Positions 7,187-10,055 of a DNA stretch of 10,055 nucleotides are shown piece after piece. The translations under genes were made by a program, and so were the position numbers. Positions within the stretch are counted from its first letter, which is position 1. Each line of letters starts with the position of its first letter. This DNA is from an uncultured Dialister sp. (GTDB lineage Bacteria; Bacillota; Negativicutes; Veillonellales; Dialisteraceae): assembly GCA_900545365.1 (NCBI GenBank), contig UQYL01000037.1, positions 1-10,055 on the forward strand. The letters run 5' to 3'. Under the pieces are notes generated by a model. It ran no database searches. It was given only the letters and a program-made list of their open reading frames with translations, and was not told where the DNA came from.

Positions 7187-7819
7187 TCACTTTTCATACA
7201 AAGCGTTCAGCCGCCGGTAATAATACAGCGCCGTGTGGCCGAGCGTCAGATACATCAGGAGCTCTGAAAGCTCTTCCACCTGCTGATCGCGGATGGTGTG
7301 GCTGAACATGGAACCGTGATCGCCGAGCGTCGCCAGTGTAACGCAGACCGCAAGGAGCAGGATCTCCGGGAGCGGAAGAGGGATCTCTTTCAGCACGCGT
7401 TTCCAAGGCACATACCGGACGAATCCGTACAGGCAGAGCAGGAGGACCACGCCGACAGCCGCGTGGATCTCCGTATAATACGGCATTTTCGAGGACGCGA
7501 TAATGATCGGTCCTGTTTCCGGGGAATATCCTTCCGTAAAAAAGACGCGCCCCCACGACAATTCCCTCGCCGTCAGAATGAAGAAAACGCCCGCCGACGG
7601 CAGCCACATCCGCCGCACCGCTGACGCCCCGTGTTTAAAGAAGAAAACGCACATCACCCCGAATGCCGCCAGAATAATGGCCTGCGCGTTTTCCACCGGT
7701 CCGTTCTCAAAACTTACCCATGGCGGCAATACGGCCGACAGCGGAAAAATCAGCGCCAGATAAATCATCAGCGCGGCGCGCGCTTTTTTCATTGCCGGAT
7801 CCGTCGAACCACTCCTCAT
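7187..7819 (-). CDS. Multi-pass inner-membrane protein of unknown function
   Basis: I recognise no named family. The 210-residue product has about six hydrophobic segments, at roughly 15-33, 44-61, 72-84, 118-135, 148-165 and 186-201. The loops carry conserved-looking polar motifs: ENGPVENAQ after helix 1, RELSWGR after helix 3, a histidine at about 119, GDHG at about 167, and a run of glutamates (VEELSELL) before the last helix. Charged and polar residues at membrane edges hint at an enzyme or a transporter, but nothing decides. The ATG at 7819 has GGGAG seven bases upstream; an internal ATG at codon 10 lacks a site. The gene has its own promoter and terminator, so it is probably monocistronic. 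Confidence 0.85.
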   Translation of the reverse strand: MRSGSTDPAMKKARAALMIYLALIFPLSAVLPPWVSFENGPVENAQAIILAAFGVMCVFFFKHGASAVRRMWLPSAGVFFILTARELSWGRVFFTEGYSPETGPIIIASSKMPYYTEIHAAVGVVLLLCLYGFVRYVPWKRVLKEIPLPLPEILLLAVCVTLATLGDHGSMFSHTIRDQQVEELSELLMYLTLGHTALYYYRRLNALYEK

Positions 7820-7893
7820 TGTCTTTCTCCCTTTAAATTTAAATTCTTATAAAATTTTGCCTTTATATTTCATAAACCAAGCGGAACGCTTTA

Positions 7894-7922
7894 AGTATAT
7901 CCAACTTTATAATCAGCGGCAA
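7894..7922 (-). promoter_or_regulatory. Sigma-70-type promoter of the membrane-protein gene
   Basis: On the minus strand TTGCCG (7917-7922) and TATACT (7894-7899) are separated by exactly 17 bp, matching 4 of 6 and 5 of 6 consensus bases. The predicted start lies about 70 bp upstream of the ATG at 7819; the leader is very AT-rich. Confidence 0.72.
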
Positions 7923-7981
7923 CGAAACATTGGCGAAATACTTTCTAACAAATTCATGCGCCTGTCTGCCCTGCATGCAGC

Positions 7982-8008
7982 AAAAAGGAGCCGAATATTC
8001 CGGCTCCT
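7982..8008 (-). terminator. Rho-independent terminator of the vWA gene
   Basis: On the minus strand a perfect 8-bp GC-rich stem AGGAGCCG/CGGCTCCT with a 7-nt loop (7986-8008) is followed by a T-run at 7982-7986. It begins 6 nt after the stop codon of the vWA gene at 8014. Confidence 0.9.
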
Positions 8009-8013
8009 CTGCT

Positions 8014-8673
8014 TTACTTCTTATTTCCTGCGCCCCGTCTCCGATGATCCTCTTCGATGCGGCGTTTCCAGCCTGTCTCCAGCGGCTTCCCGCACCGGAG
8101 ACAGGAGACCGCTTCGCTGATGACTTCATAATTCAGCGCCGTTCCCCGCTCATCGCAGCAGTAATTGACCGCGCGCTCTTTCGGCAGACCAAATCGTTCC
8201 GCTTCCGCCGCGGCGTCGATATTCGCGCCAAGGAAAATGAATTCCCAGCCGTATTTTTCTCTGACCCGGCGGATCATGCGCCGTACATCCTCCGCGCCGA
8301 AGAATCGGCTCGCGTTTTCTTCACCGTCTGTCGTAATGACACAGAGCGTACGCGCCGGCAGTTCCTCCGGCCGAGACCGGTCATAGATCATTTCCATGCG
8401 CCTCACCGTGCCGCCCACCGCATCATAAAGCGCCGTACATCCTCCGGTACGATACTCCTTCTCCGTCAGCGGCCGAACTTCCTCCAACGGTACGCGGTCA
8501 TAAAGCACCTCCGCTTCATCACTGAAAAGGACCAGCGAGAAAAGCGCCTTCCCTGCCTCCTTCCGCTGCCGCTCCAGCAGCCCGTTGCAGCCGCCGACAG
8601 TATCTTTCTCCAACCCGTGCATGGAACCGCTCCTGTCCAGAATGCATACAATCTCCGTCAGATTTTCTTTCAT
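8014..8673 (-). CDS. von Willebrand factor A (MIDAS) domain protein, cytoplasmic
   Basis: vWA domains bind a divalent metal at a MIDAS site and mediate protein-protein contacts, often in multi-protein assemblies with AAA ATPases or in signalling. The 219-residue product is essentially one vWA domain with no signal peptide or membrane segment. The MIDAS is complete: DRSGSM (Asp13, Ser15, Ser17), a threonine at about 80 in GGCTALYDAVGG, and Asp116 in TTDGEEN. The rest (FIFLGANIDA, then a CLRC pair at about 192-195 and a basic tail) matches a single-domain vWA type I know from Firmicutes, whose role is unknown. One CxxC pair alone is not a full zinc site. A GGGAGGG site lies about 7 nt before the ATG. 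It follows the macro-domain gene by about 93 bp with a terminator between them. Domain identity is sure; function is not. Confidence 0.9.
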   Translation of the reverse strand: MKENLTEIVCILDRSGSMHGLEKDTVGGCNGLLERQRKEAGKALFSLVLFSDEAEVLYDRVPLEEVRPLTEKEYRTGGCTALYDAVGGTVRRMEMIYDRSRPEELPARTLCVITTDGEENASRFFGAEDVRRMIRRVREKYGWEFIFLGANIDAAAEAERFGLPKERAVNYCCDERGTALNYEVISEAVSCLRCGKPLETGWKRRIEEDHRRRGAGNKK

Positions 8674-8689
8674 TTCTTTTCCCTCCCGA

Positions 8690-8718
8690 TAAAAAATGGG
8701 TGAAGTTTTTCTTCACCC
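8690..8718 (-). terminator. Rho-independent terminator of the macro-domain gene
   Basis: On the minus strand a perfect 8-bp stem GGGTGAAG/CTTCACCC with a 5-nt A-loop (8698-8718) is followed by ATTTTTT. It lies about 50 nt after the macro-gene stop and less than 20 nt before the vWA ribosome-binding site. Confidence 0.88.
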
Positions 8719-8720
8719 AA

Positions 8721-8726
8721 AGTATA
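8721..8726 (-). promoter_or_regulatory. -10-like box upstream of the vWA gene, abutting the terminator hairpin
   Basis: TATACT on the minus strand within GGATATACTT, the same 10 bases that hold the -10 of the membrane-protein gene. No convincing -35 is seen at 16-18 bp (ACCATT at 17). A start 6-8 nt downstream would fall inside the 5' arm of the terminator hairpin. It may be the promoter of the vWA gene, but support is limited. Confidence 0.4.
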
Positions 8727-8766
8727 TCCGGTCTCAGGATAAAAATGGTCGCCCGGGAAGCGACAT

Positions 8767-9669
8767 TTACGGCCCGATCTGCTTCTCTCCGAAAGCAAAG
8801 AGCGCCTCGTTGATCTCGTATATATCATAGATTCCCCGGTTGATGAAATATTCCACGATGATATCAAATCTGCTGGCACTGGAAAACGCGAATCCGGCTC
8901 TTGCCAGAAATTCATCTGTTTCCTCTGGCGTAAGCTCCAGAGCGATCGCAAAGGCGAGCACCGTGTTTTTCGACGGGCGGTACGATCTGTCCGACCGGAT
9001 CTTGGAAAAATGTTTTCGATCTATGTTTGCCTTCTTATAACATTCCACATCAGTCATGCCGCGCTCATCGATCTTTCGCAGCAGCATCTCCGAAAAAGTT
9101 TCCCCTCTGACCGCCAGCGCCTCTTCTATGGCGCGTTTCGAGAATTTCGCCGGCGCAGCGCTCTCCCGCGCCTCTTCCGAAGACAAAAGGCATTCCCTCA
9201 TCCCGAAAATCGGCCGGTTTTCCAGGGCTTCTTCGATCTCAGCGAAAATCGGCTTTCTGATCTGAATAGCTGTTCGGTCAGAGACGGCCAGGTACACCAT
9301 CATATCGCTCTTCCGCAGGAAAGCGCGGATCTCCCTGACCGCGATCTCCAACGCTTCCTCTTTCGGGAATCTATGGCCCCCGAAAGAGATCGGGGAAAAA
9401 GCAGCAGACTCACAGCCATGCTCCTCTGCAAGCATCAAAGCCGACCGATAGCAAGACGCCAATAATTTATGTTCCCCATGATCTCCGCCCCGCCATTGAG
9501 GAACTGCCGCATGGATCACATACCGATATGGCAAAGCATATCCTTCTATAAGCTTCGCCTCGCCCGGAGCGCATCCGTCTGCACTGCCCTTAAGGAGCGG
9601 ATTCACCGCATTTACGAGTGCGTCTGCCCGTACTTTGGCAATATCATTCTTTATAAATTGAAAAGGCAT
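8767..9669 (-). CDS. Macro-domain protein with C-terminal helix-turn-helix-like domain; reduced ligand loop
   Basis: Macro domains bind or hydrolyse ADP-ribose derivatives. The 300-residue protein starts with a macro domain (about 1-150): NDIAKVRADALVNAVNP, then GEAKLIEGYALPYRYVIHAAVP, GEHKLLASCYRSAL and a second-loop region ISFGGHRFP. In typical members about 20 residues with a Gly-rich GGG-V-D/C-G-A-I-x-x-A-A-G segment lie between the NA(A)N strand and GEA; here they are replaced by a few residues (KGSADGCAP, about 27-35). The second loop also departs from the usual S-T/S-G-V/I-Y-G. A linker (about 150-188) leads to a C-terminal domain (about 190-300) with XRE-like helices: FSEMLLRKIDERGMTD, YKKANIDRKHFSKI, PSKNTVLAFAIAL. 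Macro-HTH fusions of this kind occur in Firmicutes. GGGGAGG precedes the ATG by 5 nt. With the loops degraded it may bind ADP-ribose poorly or act as a sensor; this is inference. Confidence 0.85.
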   Translation of the reverse strand: MPFQFIKNDIAKVRADALVNAVNPLLKGSADGCAPGEAKLIEGYALPYRYVIHAAVPQWRGGDHGEHKLLASCYRSALMLAEEHGCESAAFSPISFGGHRFPKEEALEIAVREIRAFLRKSDMMVYLAVSDRTAIQIRKPIFAEIEEALENRPIFGMRECLLSSEEARESAAPAKFSKRAIEEALAVRGETFSEMLLRKIDERGMTDVECYKKANIDRKHFSKIRSDRSYRPSKNTVLAFAIALELTPEETDEFLARAGFAFSSASRFDIIVEYFINRGIYDIYEINEALFAFGEKQIGP

Positions 9670-9696
9670 ACATACCTCCCCTGCAATTTTTATATT

Positions 9697-9702
9697 ATTG
9701 TA
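9697..9702 (-). promoter_or_regulatory. -10-like box for the macro-domain gene
   Basis: TACAAT on the minus strand, within an AT-rich patch about 28 bp upstream of the ATG at 9669. Five of six bases fit the consensus. The sequence at 17 bp upstream (GGGGGA) does not resemble a -35 box, so this may need an activator or may not be the true promoter. Confidence 0.4.
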
Positions 9703-9881
9703 GCAGATACGAAAAGGGATCCCCCGTCCTTATCCGGTTTCCATACTCACTCTTGCCTGTGCCCCTTTGCCAAATTCACCGCATGCCCGCCTGGAGCTTA
9801 TGCCGGATTCTACTTTCCTCTCTGTACACATGAAACGTCTCCCACTGCGCGGAGTCTGCTTTATCCCCCGCAGAACCGCAC
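9703..9881 (-). other. Gene-free stretch between the rRNA terminators and the macro gene; nothing recognised
   Basis: About 180 bp upstream of the macro gene hold no convincing coding region and no tRNA. The minus strand carries GC-rich patches that could pair, such as two CCGG copies and GGCGGGCATGC, and the string GAGGAAAGT, but I cannot build a known RNA from them. It may be a long 5' leader of the macro gene or leftover intergenic sequence. A covariance-model scan would decide. Confidence 0.4.
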
Positions 9882-9915
9882 AAAAAAAGAAAAGACTCAC
9901 ATCTCTGTGAGTCTT
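9882..9915 (-). terminator. Second rho-independent terminator downstream of the rRNA operon
   Basis: On the minus strand a perfect 9-bp stem AAGACTCAC/GTGAGTCTT with a 6-nt loop (9892-9915) is followed by a strong interrupted T-run of about 11 T (9882-9891). It lies about 60 nt beyond the first terminator. In between is only a 6-bp hairpin without a T-run (9936-9952), so it is best read as a tandem back-up terminator. Confidence 0.85.
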
Positions 9916-9972
9916 CTTCACTTCCTCCTGCTCCCCTTCCGCCAACCGGAAGTTCTCCTCTCTCACATAAAT

Positions 9973-10002
9973 GAAAAAGGACATCCATTTCTGAATGTCC
10001 TT
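9973..10002 (-). terminator. First rho-independent terminator of the rRNA operon
   Basis: On the minus strand an 11-bp stem with one G-U pair is closed by a GAAA tetraloop (9977-10002), followed by a T-run (9974-9978). It begins about 10 nt after the 3' end of the 5S gene, as expected for the end of an rRNA operon. Confidence 0.9.
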
Positions 10003-10012
10003 TCTCTCTTTA

Positions 10013-10055
10013 TCAGCAGCTTCCTATCCTCCCAGGCCGCTTCCAGCCAAGTACT
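10013..10055 (-). rRNA. rrf: 5S ribosomal RNA, 3' end only (continues past the right edge)
   Basis: The minus strand at the right edge reads AGTACTTGGCTGG, then GGCCTGGGAGGATAGG and GCTGCTGA. This matches the 3' part of clostridial and Negativicutes 5S rRNA: the helix IV/loop region G-A/A-TACTTGG, then GGGA-G-TAGG, then a 3' strand ending GCTGC that pairs with the 5' end. Only about 43 of roughly 115 nt are in the window; the 3' end is placed at about 10013 from the pairing strand and is uncertain by a few bases. The terminator directly after it supports the call. Confidence 0.82.

Noticed and set aside
7971..7980. Perfect 10-bp palindrome CTGCATGCAG
   Set aside because: It is just beyond the vWA terminator, has a single copy and no second half-site pattern, and a palindrome of this length is expected by chance.
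7930..8703. 257-codon open frame on the plus strand
   Set aside because: Antisense to the vWA gene with its intact MIDAS; it also reads across the vWA terminator.
9812..9820. GAGGAAAGT-like string on the minus strand, reminiscent of the conserved start of RNase P RNA
   Set aside because: The bases after it do not continue the RNase P consensus, and no matching conserved 3' element was found within the available length.
9936..9952. 6-bp hairpin between the two rRNA terminators
   Set aside because: Short stem, no T-run and no flanking motif; it is not a terminator or tRNA by itself.
9730..9984. 84-codon open frame on the minus strand
   Set aside because: It runs through both rRNA terminators, including the hairpin and T-run, and has no recognisable domain or ribosome-binding site.
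1..10055. CRISPR arrays, insertion sequences, tRNA genes, integrase or attachment sites
   Set aside because: I saw no spaced direct repeats, transposase or integrase motifs, terminal inverted repeats or T-loop-like GTTCRA motifs in either strand.

Overview
The window most likely comes from a diderm (Gram-negative) member of the Firmicutes, class Negativicutes (Veillonella/Dialister/Megasphaera/Selenomonas relatives). The genes have strong Firmicutes-type Shine-Dalgarno sites, yet the proteins include clear outer-membrane components: a secretin and an OstA/LptD-like barrel. The partial 5S rRNA at the right edge has a clostridial/Negativicutes-like 3' half. The sequence is fairly GC-rich. The genus cannot be fixed from the sequence alone. 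Every gene I can support lies on the minus strand, so transcription runs from right to left.

Right edge (about 9880-10055): the 3' end of a 5S rRNA gene, i.e. the end of an rRNA operon, followed by two rho-independent terminators. After about 180 bp in which I recognise nothing come three genes, each with its own terminator: a macro-domain protein fused to a C-terminal helix-turn-helix-like domain (9669-8767), a von Willebrand A (MIDAS) protein (8673-8014), and an unrecognised multi-pass membrane protein (7819-7187). The macro protein has lost most of the first ligand-binding loop of its fold. The terminator between the macro and vWA genes almost abuts a -10-like box.

Left two thirds (6964 to the left edge): a tight operon behind a good sigma-70-type promoter (-10 TATAAT at 7017-7022). 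In order of transcription it encodes: a small exported protein; an exported protein with six degenerate ~20-residue repeats followed by a beta-rich domain; an OstA/LptD-like outer-membrane protein with an unusually short barrel and a long Ala/Glu/Lys/Pro linker; glucose-6-phosphate isomerase; a PilP/GspC-like membrane-anchored periplasmic protein; a secretin; and the start of an ABC-F ATPase that runs off the window. Junctions are 18 bp or 8-bp-overlap type, down to GTGA and TAAATG, which indicates one transcript with translational coupling.

Four or five of the seven products are destined for the envelope. The secretin and its clamp-like partner are present without the PilM/N/O or GspE/F/L/M genes that normally accompany them in a pilus or type II secretion locus. 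This operon is the best candidate here for an undescribed envelope system. The macro/vWA pair next to the rRNA operon is the second. Both functional ideas are inference.
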